A stretch of 64,000 nucleotides of DNA from Channallabes apus (Eukaryota > Chordata > Actinopteri > Siluriformes > Clariidae). Shown piece after piece: positions 43,992 to 54,494 of the stretch. Position 1 is the first letter of the stretch. Every line of letters starts with the position of its first letter. A program made the translations under genes and the position numbers. The stretch lies in contig CM060109.1 of NCBI GenBank assembly GCA_030522415.1, forward strand, positions 22,740,661 through 22,804,660. The letters are read 5' to 3'. A model generated the notes under the pieces. It saw nothing but the letters and a program-made list of their open reading frames with translations. It was not told the origin of the DNA and did not search any database.

Positions 43992-45349
43992 CCCTAAGCT
44001 TTTTTTCTGATACGCCCTCTCGCACTACTCTCCTTCAACATGACATTGATGTTGGTGAGCACTCTCCTGTGAAGCAGAATACATATAGAATTAATCCCAC
44101 AAAACATGCTCTTATGAAACAAGAAACCGATTATTTACTTAAGAATGGTCTTGCTGTCCCTAGCTGCAGTCCTTGGAGTTCTCCTTGTCTCCTAGTTCCG
44201 AAACCTGACAAAAGCTACCATTTTTGTACAGATTATCGAAAAGTTAATGCTTTAACTAAAGCAGATTCGTTTCTGCTTCATAGAATGGAAGATTGTGTTG
44301 ATCGTATAGGAAATGCAAAATTTGTTACAAAATTAGACCTGTTAAAAGGTTACGGGCAAGTTCCTCTAACATCACGTGCATCTAAAATATCTGCTTTTGT
44401 CACCCCGGACAGGTTCCTTCAGTATACTGTGATGGCATTTGGACTTAGAAATGCACCTGCTACATTTCAGAGTTTGATGACCCAGGTTCTGGGTGATGTG
44501 CCGAATTGTGAAGCCTACCTTGATGTGGTAGTATTCTCTGATACTTGGGATGCACATGTCCGTACATTAGACTCTGTATTATCTCGCCTTCAGAAAGATT
44601 CCTTAACATAAAACCTAGCAAAATGTGAGTTTGGTCATGCCACCGTTACATACCTTGTTAAACAGGTGGGACAAGGTACAGTTCGCCCGCTAGATGACAA
44701 AGTTAAGGCAATTGTTGCATTTCCCGCACCCAAAACAAAAAGAGAGCTTCGACGTTTTCTCGGTATGGCAGGCTATTATAGAAGCTTTTGTAGAAATTTT
44801 TCTGATGTTGTTTTGCCTCTTGCATCTCTCCTCCGTAACTCTGTCCCTTTTGTTTGGTCACCTAGTTGTGAAGCAGCATTTGAGTCTGCTAAATCGCTTT
44901 TATGTATTGCACCTGTCCTTTTTGCTCCTGACTTTTCCAAACCTTTCAAACTTGAGGTGGATGCCAGTGGTACAGGTGCTGGTGCTGTTTTGATTCAGGG
45001 GGATGCAGATGGTATAGATCATCCCGTAAGTTACTTTTCTCATAAGTTTAACCGTCACCAGCTGAACTACAGCACTATTGAGAAGGAAGCCCTTGCGCTT
45101 TTGCTTGCACTTCAACACTTTGAGGTTTACATCAGTTCCAGCTCGGACCCCATTACAGTTTTTACAGATCATAACCCCCTCGTATTCTTGCATCGTATGT
45201 CAAACAGCAACCAACGTCTCATGCGTTGGTGTTTAATTGTGCAAGGTTTTAACCTGAATATTCGACATAAGAAAGGGTCTGAAAACGTAGTAGCTGACTC
45301 ATTGTCTCGATGCCATGATTATACTTGTGAACAGGATGTTCACTCTTAA
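43992..45349 (+). pseudogene. Gypsy A reverse transcriptase and RNase H
   Basis: The RT part has SDTPSRTTLLQHDIDVG, PWSSPCLLVPKPD, TKLDLLKGYGQVPL and FGLRNAPATFQSLM. Its active-site motif reads YLDVVVFSD at 44516 onward, one residue shorter than the usual YLDDVVVFSD: the second Asp codon is missing. A TAA at 44609-44611 interrupts the frame (LQKDSLT), which resumes in phase with NLAKCEFGHATVTYL. The connection domain follows (KRELRRFLGMAGYYRSFC), then RNase H with LEVDASGTGAG, YSTIEKEALAL, VFTDHNPLVFL and ENVVADSLSR, ending at 45349. Reverse transcription by this copy is not expected. Confidence 0.9.
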
Positions 45350-45358
45350 GGGAGGGGG
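45348..45358 (+). other. Gypsy A polypurine tract
   Basis: AAGGGAGGGGG overlaps the pol stop codon and precedes the LTR TG directly. Confidence 0.85.
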
Positions 45359-45969
45359 TGTTACAATATTGGATTTATTTGTTTTTGTGTGTTTAGTTAT
45401 CTCTGCGTTGTCTCTGCTGGTGGTGGGATAGGGTGTGTCTCCCCTTGTTCCAGGTTCCACCCTCTTCAGTGTGCCTCTATTGGCTGCTGCTCTGCCTGTC
45501 CTTTGTTGGTCCCGCCTCCTCCCAGCTCCCGATTGCCTATTCCGTGTATGACCATTTTGCTTGTTTTGACTACGCTTTTGTGTTTGCCCCCTGTTTTTGT
45601 TGGTTTGGTTGTAGATACTTTTGTATATATTTGTATTTAATTAGTTATTGAGTGGCTTAGTAAGGAGTCGACGCCATTTTGTTTGCACTTTGTTTTTTCT
45701 TGGTTTGTGGTTAGTTAGGGAGTTGAGGGAAGAACTTTGTATTTCTGTTTCTTTATTTTCGGTGCAGGTTAGTTGTGTCACTTTGGTGTTAGATAGAGGT
45801 AATTTTGTTTGTTTTGGCTTTGTCGGCTTCTGAAGCTTACAGCCACCCTTTTGGGATTTGCTTATTCACCTTATTGTAAATAAACACTAAGCAAATGCAC
45901 TTTTGGTCTCACCCCCTTCTTTCTTTTTTTTCACTCCTGTTACGGCCCGACCTAGACCGGGGTGTAACA
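45359..45969 (+). repeat. Gypsy A 3' LTR, complete
   Basis: It runs TGTTACAATATTGG ... CCGGGGTGTAACA, 611 bp, with matching ends TGTTAC / GTAACA. It contains AATAAACACTAAGC (polyadenylation signal). Its last 353 bases match 11209-11566. Its right end abuts the middle of an L2 sequence exactly. Confidence 0.9.
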
Positions 45970-46288
45970 CTCATGTAGATAATATCACCAGGATAGCATT
46001 CTTTCACCTCAGAAATATTGCCAAGATAAGAAATATATTGTCGCTAAACGATGCAGAAAAATTAGTTCATGCTTTTATCACTTCTAGGCTGGACTATTGT
46101 AATGCCTTACTGTCTGGTTGTTCAGCTAAGTGCATAAACAAGCTTCAGCTAGTCCAGAATGCAGCAGCGAGAGTCCTCACTAGAACCAGAAGATATGAGC
46201 ACATCACCCCTATCCTATCTTCACTGCATTGGCTGCCTGTGAAATTTCGCATTGATTTTAAAATACTACTCTTGACATACAGTATAAA

Positions 46289-47337
46289 TAGGGTTGTGTA
46301 CCGAACACCGGTGCCGTCTTGGAACCGGTATGTACCGGACCGAAACAGAATGCGAATTTCGGTGCCTCATTTCGGTGCCACTTAAATGCCTGAACTGTCG
46401 ATTGAAATATTTGTTCTTTAGATTCATATATTTTTGTAGATTAATAGTTTATTAGATTAAATTAAAAGCACAAATCATCCGGAAATGAGAGACCATCCGA
46501 GATGCGCGTGAATGCAGCAACTAACGTTACACTCGCTCTGACGGCAGCAGGCGGTCAACCGCTATCTTAGCATGCTAAATTAAACAACTTTCGTTAAAAT
46601 GCCTAAAACTAAACGGTCGAAAGTGTGGCTGTATTTCACAAGAAAGGATTCCAGCACCGCGACGTGCAGGAAATGTTTCACAGCAGTTGTGTGTAAAGGC
46701 GGAAACACATCAAATCTAATGAAACATTCGAGGGCAGACGGAATAAAGTTAAAAGCAGAGGGAGGCACCGTGTTTAACAGCTTGTGGACAACAGCTGGCG
46801 CTATCGGTGTGGACGACCGTTAGTCCCAGTCACACCAACTGTAGCAAAAAGAAGTCACCGATTATGATGACGACAGCAGACATTCCGCAGGATAGTAGTA
46901 GGATAATGTAACGTTAATAGCAAAATGTAAATCTTGCATTCATGCTAACAAATAGTCAAACGATTTGTAAAAAACTAATGTAACATGGATTCTGTTTATA
47001 ATTATGGCTTTCCAGCCTGTACTAGTAGTACTACAACAGTGACCCCATTTACCATTGCAAAGAAGGCTTTACATGTCCTGTGCAGGGTAATAAGTCAGGA
47101 AAGGAGTCGTATTTTGACAGAAAAGGCAAATATGGTGAAATTTCTGCAAAAGAATTGGTAAAATTTGAAGCTTACATATTAATATATACTTTAAACTTTT
47201 AATATATTGTTAAATTTTAAGCATAACATTTTTTGTTCAATAAAAATGTATTCTTGAGTCATCCACTATAATTTTGTGGCTTAAAAGTATCGATTTGGCA
47301 CTGGTATCGGAAAAAACACAAACGATACCCAACCCTA
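46289..47337 (+). mobile_element. hAT element in L2, 8-bp TSD (one copy scarred)
   Basis: The ends TAGGGTTGTGTACCG and CGATACCCAACCCTA are inverted copies, with further complementarity (CACCGGTGCC / GGCACTGGTATCGG). The right duplication is CATATAAA at 47338-47345; the left reads CATA-CAGTA-TAAA (46276-46288), the same 8 bases with five inserted. The L2 copies at 7.9 and 50.6 kb show the empty site. The element is 1049 bp and carries only a BED-finger start, so it is non-autonomous. Confidence 0.9.
46599..46823 (+). pseudogene. hAT transposase BED finger, truncated
   Basis: It begins MPKTKRSKVWLYFTRKD and contains a BED zinc finger: CRKC, then GGNTSNLMKHSR. It stops after 74 codons with FNSLWTTAGA. 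The catalytic domain is absent from the element. The second His of the finger is not in its usual place (KHSRADG). Confidence 0.8.
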
Positions 47338-48600
47338 CATATAAAGCATTAAATGGTCTCGCGCCGCAGTATCTGAGCGAACTGCTAGTGTCTTACGATC
47401 CGCCGTGCCTATTTCGATCAAAGGATGCAGGCTGCTTGTCAGTACTGTGTAGCTTTTTCTTACAAAGCCCCAAAATTATGGAATAGTCTTCCAAATAGTG
47501 TTCGGGACTCAGACACAGTCTCAGTGTTTAAGTCTAGGGTAAAAACCTATTTATTTAGCCAAGCATTTTTATAAATAGATTTGCCTTGGGTAAAGGAGCA
47601 GATCTGGGGGACTCATGGACGTAGAGTATTACGATGAACTGGTATGTTTAGATGCTGTCTTCCTCACTCTCATTTGATCACTCAGGTTTGTTGACGGTGA
47701 GGTGATTGTTTGCTTTATACTGTATCTCAGGGAGCCCTCATGTTTGTGTTTCCTTCTGGCTCTCCCTTTTAGTTATGCTGTCATAGTTAGTCATGCCGCA
47801 GTCCCTGCTTGCACTCTACAGTAAATATACATTCACATTATACATTGTGACTGTGACCATACCTAACTGCCATCTCTCCTCTTCTTCTCTTTCTCCCCCT
47901 CTTTCTCTTTCTTCTCTCCCCCTGTCTCCCCCTTTCACTCTTTCTCTCTCTCTCTCTCTGTCGAGCTACACATGTCATCCCTGAGCTGCCAGTGATCCAG
48001 ACTCCCTCTGCCCTCCGGACCTGTCTAATCCATCCTGGTGCCCCGCATCTGGTTGGAGGTCTTGTCGCATGGATGCCCCGTGTGTCTCTTTGCGATGCGT
48101 CTGGTGTCTGGGGATGATTCTCTCTACTTAGAAGACGGTTCTGGCCTCGACTGGTGTTAGCAGCTGTTTCTCTGAGGACTTGACAATTCGATAGTTCAGG
48201 ACCGGAACTTTCTACAAGTCTATCTGAGTCTCCAATAACTACCTGTACTCCATTTTAACATCAATTGACATAAATTAACATCAACTATTATAGCTGAACT
48301 GCCTGCCACCTAACACACTGTATAAATGCAGATCATTTCCTGCTATATGTTTCACCCAGATGAGGATGGGTTCCCTGTTGAGTCTGGTTCCTCTCAAGGT
48401 TTCTTCCTATTACCATCTCAGGGAGTTTTTCCTTGCCACCGTCGCCCACAGCTTGCTCACCAGGGACTATCTGACCATTTTGATTCATACACATTCACAT
48501 TCCATACAAACTTAAATAATTCTTTTGATTGTGTAAAGCTGTTTTGAGACAATGTCAATTGTTAAAAGCGCTATACGAATAAAATTTAATTGAATTGAAT

Positions 48601-49640
48601 CATTCGGTCGCACCAGTAAGAGGTGTCAATGCCATATACAAAGCGTGCTGGAGAAGACACAGGCAAAGCCCAAGCCTCTGTCTGTCTAAGCTCCTGCTGG
48701 TATAGCTCTTAAGGTCACTGAGGCACGCAAACCCCCTGACCACAATAAGGTGGCAATCCCTCCGGGGGGAAACTGAAAATTGTAAATTAAATTAATAAAA
48801 CAAAATAAAATATCCTTAATCCAGATTTTATCAATCAACGACATATTTATCTTAGCTGGATGGTCGAACTCTTAAAAACGTTTATCCTAAAATAAGAATT
48901 AACACACTATAACCATAATATTTACAGATCATATATTTTTTAAAAATATTTTTATATTTTTTATTTCTTTTATAGGAAATGAACAGCTCTCTTCTCTCCA
49001 ATCCACTCTTGCTCCGTCTTGACTCATTTGCATATGGAGGCTGATTGGATGTTTACCGAGGAGTGTGTGTGTGTGTGTGTGTTTGTACAGCATTCATATG
49101 TTGTGAAAAGCCGGTCTAATTGCATTACAGTATCTGCCATACTGCCATCAATGCCATGGCAATGGAACACTGCCTAAAGTGCCAATTGCTCTCTGATTGG
49201 ATTTTGCTGCATGAATCGGCAACAGAGTTCATTGGTTAGAAGCACAATCAGAGGGCACACTGTCACACAAAGAACAGAACTCTCTGGTTGTGGGGGATGT
49301 GAGGTGGGCAAATGAACCAAATCACTTGTTCAACAGGTTTGATTCATCTGCCCCTGTCTACACGTCACACTGCTTCCACACTCTCTGCTCACTGCTCCCC
49401 AACCCCCAACCAGGAGAGATTCAGGAGAGACTCTACAACAAAGTCCCTGCAGCTGACCCCACACACATAGACTAACAAACACACACACATCCAATACACC
49501 ATGGTAGTTTATATGTGCAATATTTCTCATATGCAATATTAGTTCTTGTCAATCCCTGTCACTACATTGCATGCCTGTCCATAAAGATATATCCACAGTG
49601 TTGTACATATATTTATATATCCACTCTGTACCTAATATAG
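48601..49640. other. Non-coding stretch; part of a dispersed repeat
   Basis: About 48840-48960 is the reverse complement of about 26500-26640 (TTAGCTGGATGGTC, TTAACACACTATAACC). A (GT)n run lies at about 49065-49083. Near 48755 there is GGCAATCCCTCCGGGGGG, of unknown origin. No gene is supported; the frame 49290-49475 has no domain. Confidence 0.5.
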
Positions 49641-49850
49641 GGGAGACCGGGGGGCTGTTCCAGAAAGCAGGTTATGTGACATACCCAGATAAGTTTGAGT
49701 GTAAGTTAGTGGATAACCTCAACTTCCGGTTCCAAAAACGGAGGTAACTTTCTGGGTATGTATGTAACCATAGCAACTTACTCTCTGAAGATAACCTGCT
49801 CGGTAGCAGGTTATGTTCCAGGGTAAGTTTGTTCCAGAAGGTTATTCAGC

Positions 49851-52546
49851 ATGCCGCGCCCCTTTGATGAGGATCCCGTGGACGTGGAGGCACAAATTAT
49901 ACGAGGCTTTTTCGCCGGGAGAGAGTTATAAGACCTCGTATTGATGTTTTTTTTTTATTTTCTAATGATTATTTGAAAGAGCGTTATTGGTTTTCAATGG
50001 AATTAAATTATTTAACACATCTCTTGAAACCGCATATTGCAAATGTCGGGTCTGCGCTTAGTAAACATTCCGTGTATATCACTTCGTTTTTTCCAGGGCA
50101 TTTTTTGTACAATGTGGGGCGTGTGATGCAGAGCATGTGGGAAAGGCAACTGTATGTCTGGCAATTAAACACTTCTTACACACATGTGTACAGGTCCCTG
50201 GCCATAAACCTCTGTGTGGTATTAAAGAGGAATTCCACAGAGTGGCAGGTTTTGTCCTTTGTAGTAAAATTGATGACGCATATTTAATATGTAGTCATAC
50301 TATTTATATACATGTATTCATCCTGCACACACACACACACACACTTGATCCTCCCATATATGACTTTCTATTTCAGGGTTTTCAAATGTAATTGGGTGCA
50401 TTGATGGCACCTACATTCCTATTAAAGCTAAAGCTATAGCTTCAATAAATGAGGGAGACTATGTCCAGAATGCAGCAGCGAGAGTCCTCACTAGAACCAG
50501 AAGATATGAGCACATCACCCCTATCCTATCTTCACTACATTGGCTCCCTGTGAAATTTCGCATTGATTATAAAATACTACTCTTGACATATAAAGCATTA
50601 AATGGTCTCGCGCCGCAGTATCTGAGCGAACTGCTAGTGTCTTACGATCCACCACGCCTACTTCGGTCAAAGGATGCAGGCTGCTTGTCAGTACCGCGTA
50701 TTATGAAAACTACAGCTGGGGGCAGAGCTTTTTCTTACAAAGCCCCAAAATTATGGAATAGTCTTCCAAATAGTGTTCGGGACTCAGACACAGTCTCAGT
50801 GTTTAAGTCTAGGCTCAAAACCTATTTATTTAGCCAAGCATTTTTATAAATAGATTTGCCATAAGGTAAAGGAGCAGATCTGGGGGACTCATGGATGTAG
50901 AGTATTATGGTGAACTGGTATGTTTAGATGCTGTCTTCCTCAGTCTCATTTGATCACTCAGGTTTGTTGACGGTGAGGTGATTGTTTGCTTTACATCTCA
51001 GGGAGCCCTCATGTTTGTGTTTCCTTCTGGCTCTCCCTTTTACTGTAGTTATGCTGTCATAGTTAGTCCTGCCGGAGTCCCTGCTTGCACTCTACAGTAA
51101 ATATACATTCACATTAGACATTGTGACTGTGACCATACCTAATTGCAATCTCTCCTCCTCTTCTCTTCCTCCCCCTCTTTCTCTTTCCTCTCTCCCCCTG
51201 TCTCCCCCTTTCACTCTTTCTCTCTCTCTCTCTGTCGAGCTACACATGTGGTTCCTGAGCTGCCAGTGATCCAGACTCCCTCTGCCCTCCGGACCTGTCT
51301 GATCCATCCTGGTCCCCCCGTTTCTGGTTGGAGGTCTGTTCGCATGGATGCCCCGTGTGTCTCTTTAGGATGCGTCTGGTGTCTGGGGATGATTCTATCT
51401 ACTTAGAAGATGGTTCTGGCCTCGACTGGTGTTGTCAGCTGTTTCTCTGAGGACTTGACAATTCGATAGTTCAGGACTGGAACTTTCTACAAGTCTATCT
51501 GAGTCTCGAATAACTACTGGACTCCATTTTACATCAACTATTATAACATCAATTAACATCAACTATTATAGCTGAACCTAACACTTAACACTGTATAAAT
51601 GCAGATCATTTCCTGCTATCTGTTTCACCCAGATGAGGATGAGTTCCCTGTTGAGTCTGGTTCCTCTCAAGGTTTCTTCCTATTACCATCTCAGGGAGTT
51701 TTTCCTTGCCACTGTCGCCCTCGGGCTTGCTCACCAGGGACTATCTGAACATTTTGTTTCATACACATTCACATTCCACACAAACTTAAATAGTTCTTTT
51801 GATTGTGTAAAGCTGTTTTGAGACAATGTCAATTGTTAACAGCGATATACAAATAAAACTGAATTGAATTGAATGTTAATAGGAAATCTATTCATACTAT
51901 CAATGTACAGGTAACAACTTAATTTTGCGTCCTTAATTATTTGCCTTGTTAAAATCATTAAACTCATTAGTTTTTTCCACATATGTGAGGCTAATGATAA
52001 GACAAAATGGCCAGGATCTGTGTCATCATTATGCCAGACATTTCAGCAGGGTATGTTTTTCTTCATACAATGTTTTTTTTTCTTTTTACTATATTTGTAT
52101 TGTACACCTGAATCATTACAGGACAGTACAGTAGTTACTTGCTGGGGGACAGGGGATACCCTTGTCTGCCCTATTTAATGGCACCCTACCCTGAACCTGA
52201 TCCTGGACCATAGACACGCTATAACCTGGCTCACAGTCGAACAAGGGCCAAGGTGGAGGTGACCATAGGGATCCTCAAGTCTAGGTTTCAGTGTCTGCGT
52301 GGGCTCCGGGTCAGTCCAGAGAGGGCATGTGATATCATAATGGCTTGTGTTGTGCTTCACAACATTGCCACTATAAGAGGAGAGAGCCACCCTCCTTATA
52401 TTGAAGAAGATGGCCCAGAGGAAACTCTACAGATTTTTATGTTTTATGTTATTATACTAATGCAGGAAAAAACATGTCAAAGTAATACAAGTAAGATCAC
52501 TATAGCCTATACATCATGGGCAGTTAAATACAGTAAGCCTGCATAA
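49851..52546 (+). pseudogene. Harbinger (HARBI1-like) transposase, fragmented
   Basis: The start is the ATG at 49851 (MPRPFDEDPVDVEAQIIRGF). Degenerate continuation includes YLTHLLKPHIANV, KATVCLAIKHFLHT, GHKPLCGIKEEFHRVAGF and then NVIGCIDGTYIPIKA with the first catalytic Asp near 50400. The L2 splits it after EGDY; it resumes with NRKSI. The C-terminal part at 52253 reads VTIGILKSRFQCLRGLRVSP, ACDIIMACVVLHNIATIRGE, containing the conserved helix near the third catalytic residue. Several frame changes and stops occur. In the family this nuclease cuts element ends with a partner Myb-like protein; no Myb-like gene is seen here. Confidence 0.85.
50465..51872 (+). mobile_element. L2 LINE, 5'-truncated copy 3
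   Basis: It matches copy 1 from about 7797 (CCAGAATGCAGCAGCGAGAG) through the RT C-terminus and the complete 3' region to GAATTGAATTGAA. ATGT at 50461-50464 and 51873-51876 is a short target duplication, and the Harbinger coding sequence is continuous across the site. The CT-rich block (51150-51234) and the following about 160 bases are present here and missing from copy 1. The end of the ORF (50550-50849) is open. Confidence 0.92.
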
Positions 52547-53908
52547 AAACGTTAAGCATGTTCAAAAGCCTTTAAGTGATAGAGATAGTAATTTATTAAT
52601 TCATATAATGAAAACAAACCATAGTGGTAAACTTACATTTCACCATGTTAGTGTCACTGGTGGCCCTTTATTAAGGGACAGAGCCACTCCTTAGATGGGG
52701 TGAGGGGAGGTGGTGCTGGGCCCCCGCCAGTTAGATGGGCTTCAGCCTTCTTTCTATTAGCTACATGACAGAACGAATATACTAAACCATGTTTAATAAA
52801 TAGTTCAGTGATCGTGTAATAAGATATTCCCTTTTGAAGAGCGTTTTTGTGTTTCATATTCACTTGGCTTCTGCCTCCAGAAGGATTAAACCTTATTAAA
52901 TAAGAAACCATACATTCCTAGTCAGTATACATTGGTATTTTAACCTAAAGAAATTAATGGCAGGAAAAGTAAATGCTTTCATTTAACAGCCAAAAGGATG
53001 CGGAAGGGGTGTTTAATTATTCTTGCATTATAATAAAAGGAGAGGCGATGTCAAATTTGCAATTTAATACACTCACACATTTACTCTGTCTTTTATTTTT
53101 TGCCAAGTCAACTCTCTTTCTTTAGCCGATGCAGCCATATTGCTTTTTTTTTTCATTATTATTGGCTTAAATTCCTCATATGCGTGTATTAAAACCTCTG
53201 TGAAGTATGCCGCTTTCTTTTTTCACTTTGAAGTTCCATTTTGACTCGTGAAATCATCGATCCATTGAAAATGTCTTTATGTACGCACCGTGCACGCGCA
53301 CTAACTCTGGATAACCAGTAGGGGGTTGATTAAACTTAATCTTATCAGGTGTTTTGGAACCGACATACTCTCGGTATGCGGGTTTGGGGTTAATCAACCC
53401 AGAGGTTAAGATTAACCAAATGGTAAGTTAACCAAGCTTTCTGGAACACCCCCCCCCCCCGGGTATGGTTGTAACATGGGGAGAGTTTTAACACCCCCAA
53501 TTCCACCAATCAGGGATAGGATAAGAGTCATATGATCATTTCAGTGTTTACCCACTTCCTCCCTAAACCCACATGGTGGATATCAAGGCTGGGAACAAAT
53601 ACATGCATATTCTATTATTTAAAAACTGATTTTGAGGTAAGAAAGTACTTTTTTTGACCAAGACTATTTTGTTTAGTATTTATACTATTGCAGATAAAAT
53701 CATATAACTTATATTTGATTAAATTGTAGTTTCTTAGGTAAAATGTGATTCATTTATCCCTTGCTAATTTCAAACCACTCTCCTACTACAGCTAGCTAAA
53801 CAATGGCTAAGAGGAGTGGGGTGGGTTGTAACATGTCTTTAAAAAGTGTTACAACCATCCCCTTACATACAACTAAGGACAGTTTCCTGATTTTAATAAT
53901 TTTACCAA

Positions 53909-54073
53909 ATGCCTAGACAATGGAAAAGAACGACTGAAAGAGGTGTGCCTGCCAGTGTTTTAAAAACAGCATCTGATGAAGTCACAAAGAAGGGCAAGTC
54001 AGTCAGGTCAGTTTCGAAGGCACATGGGATCTGCAATGTAACATTGAGCAGATACTGCAAATTACTGCATAAC
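53909..54073 (+). pseudogene. Pogo-like transposase N-terminus (HTH)
   Basis: It begins MPRQWKRTTERGVPAS and continues with KTASDEVTKKGKSVRSVSKA, HGICNVTLSRYCKLLHN, the pattern of a psq-type helix-turn-helix as found at the start of pogo/Tigger-related transposases. After about 55 codons the sequence changes to unrelated DNA (GAAGCGCCGCGCC). No DDE domain remains. Confidence 0.6.
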
Positions 54074-54075
54074 AC

Positions 54076-54494
54076 TAGAAGCGCCGCGCCAGTGTCACCT
54101 ACTTATAACGCGGTTCAGCGGTCGCTTGACCGCCTATTGTTTTGAATGGGAAGCTGTTGCTGACACACGATGATCGCTAGATGGCGCCTTCACTCAAAGC
54201 AAATAGTTTAGCTCCAAGATAAACTTGCACTTGGACAATGCACCATTCATTCCCACGTGGATAATCAGCGGTATTTTTTTCATATTCAACTGAGAAAACC
54301 TACTACAGAATCTTTAAGGGGACAACGGAAGAGAAAAAAATGGCAGAAGAGAAAAAACAAGTCATATTTTGCATTATAACCCAAAGTTTTTGGCATTAGT
54401 TTTTTCTGCCGTTTTTTCTCCTCCTTTGTCCATTTAGGGGCTTCATATTATAACAAAAAGGAAAGCTGTACTTAATTTTATATCGTTTTGAGAA
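54076..54494. other. Unassigned stretch
   Basis: It contains GGTCGCTTGACCGCC (a short palindrome-like word, GGTCGCTTGACC) and GATCGCTAGATGGCGCC. Possibly the end of a further DNA transposon; no duplicate or terminus pair was found. Confidence 0.4.

Larger units (their letters stand above)
41878..45969 (+). mobile_element. Gypsy A, second copy (protease to 3' LTR)
   Basis: It follows 22413-24409 at a constant offset of 19465 (plus 211 bases after the SINE) and then continues into the part missing from the first copy: RT, RNase H, polypurine tract and the complete 611-bp LTR. It shows the full order protease - integrase - RT - RNase H. Its pol is inactivated by an integrase active-site change, a lost codon in the RT motif, a stop before the RNase H part and a SINE insertion. 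Confidence 0.9.
45970..48600 (+). mobile_element. L2 LINE, 5'-truncated copy 2, split by hAT
   Basis: It matches L2 copy 1 from about 7611 (CTCATGTAGATAATATCACC) to the GAATTGAATTGAA tail, with a hAT element at 46289-47337. Only the RT C-terminal region and 3' untranslated sequence are present; part of the coding end is deleted near 47448 (CTGTGTAGC then TTTTTCTTAC). Its 3' region holds the CT-rich block at about 47873-47960. Two scars, TACAGTA at 46278-46284 and TACTGTA at 47718-47724, are absent from the other copies. Confidence 0.88.
49652..53455 (+). mobile_element. PIF/Harbinger transposon, with nested L2
   Basis: The left end GGGCTGTTCCAGAAAGC and right end GCTTTCTGGAACACCC are inverted copies; subterminal GGTTATGTGACATACC and GTCGGTTCC-type words fit Harbinger elements of fish. 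It encodes a HARBI1-like transposase in pieces and is interrupted by L2 copy 3 at 50465-51872. The exact target duplication is obscured by G and C homopolymers on both sides. Confidence 0.85.
49641..54075 (+). mobile_element. Pogo-like element remnant, opened by Harbinger
   Basis: GGGGAGACCGGGG at 49641 continues, after the Harbinger element, as GTATGGTTGTAACATGGGGA at about 53463, giving a terminus of a type seen in fish pogo-like elements. A frame at 53909 encodes the expected helix-turn-helix. The right end is lost near 54075, where unrelated sequence begins. The assignment rests mainly on the coding frame. Confidence 0.5.
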
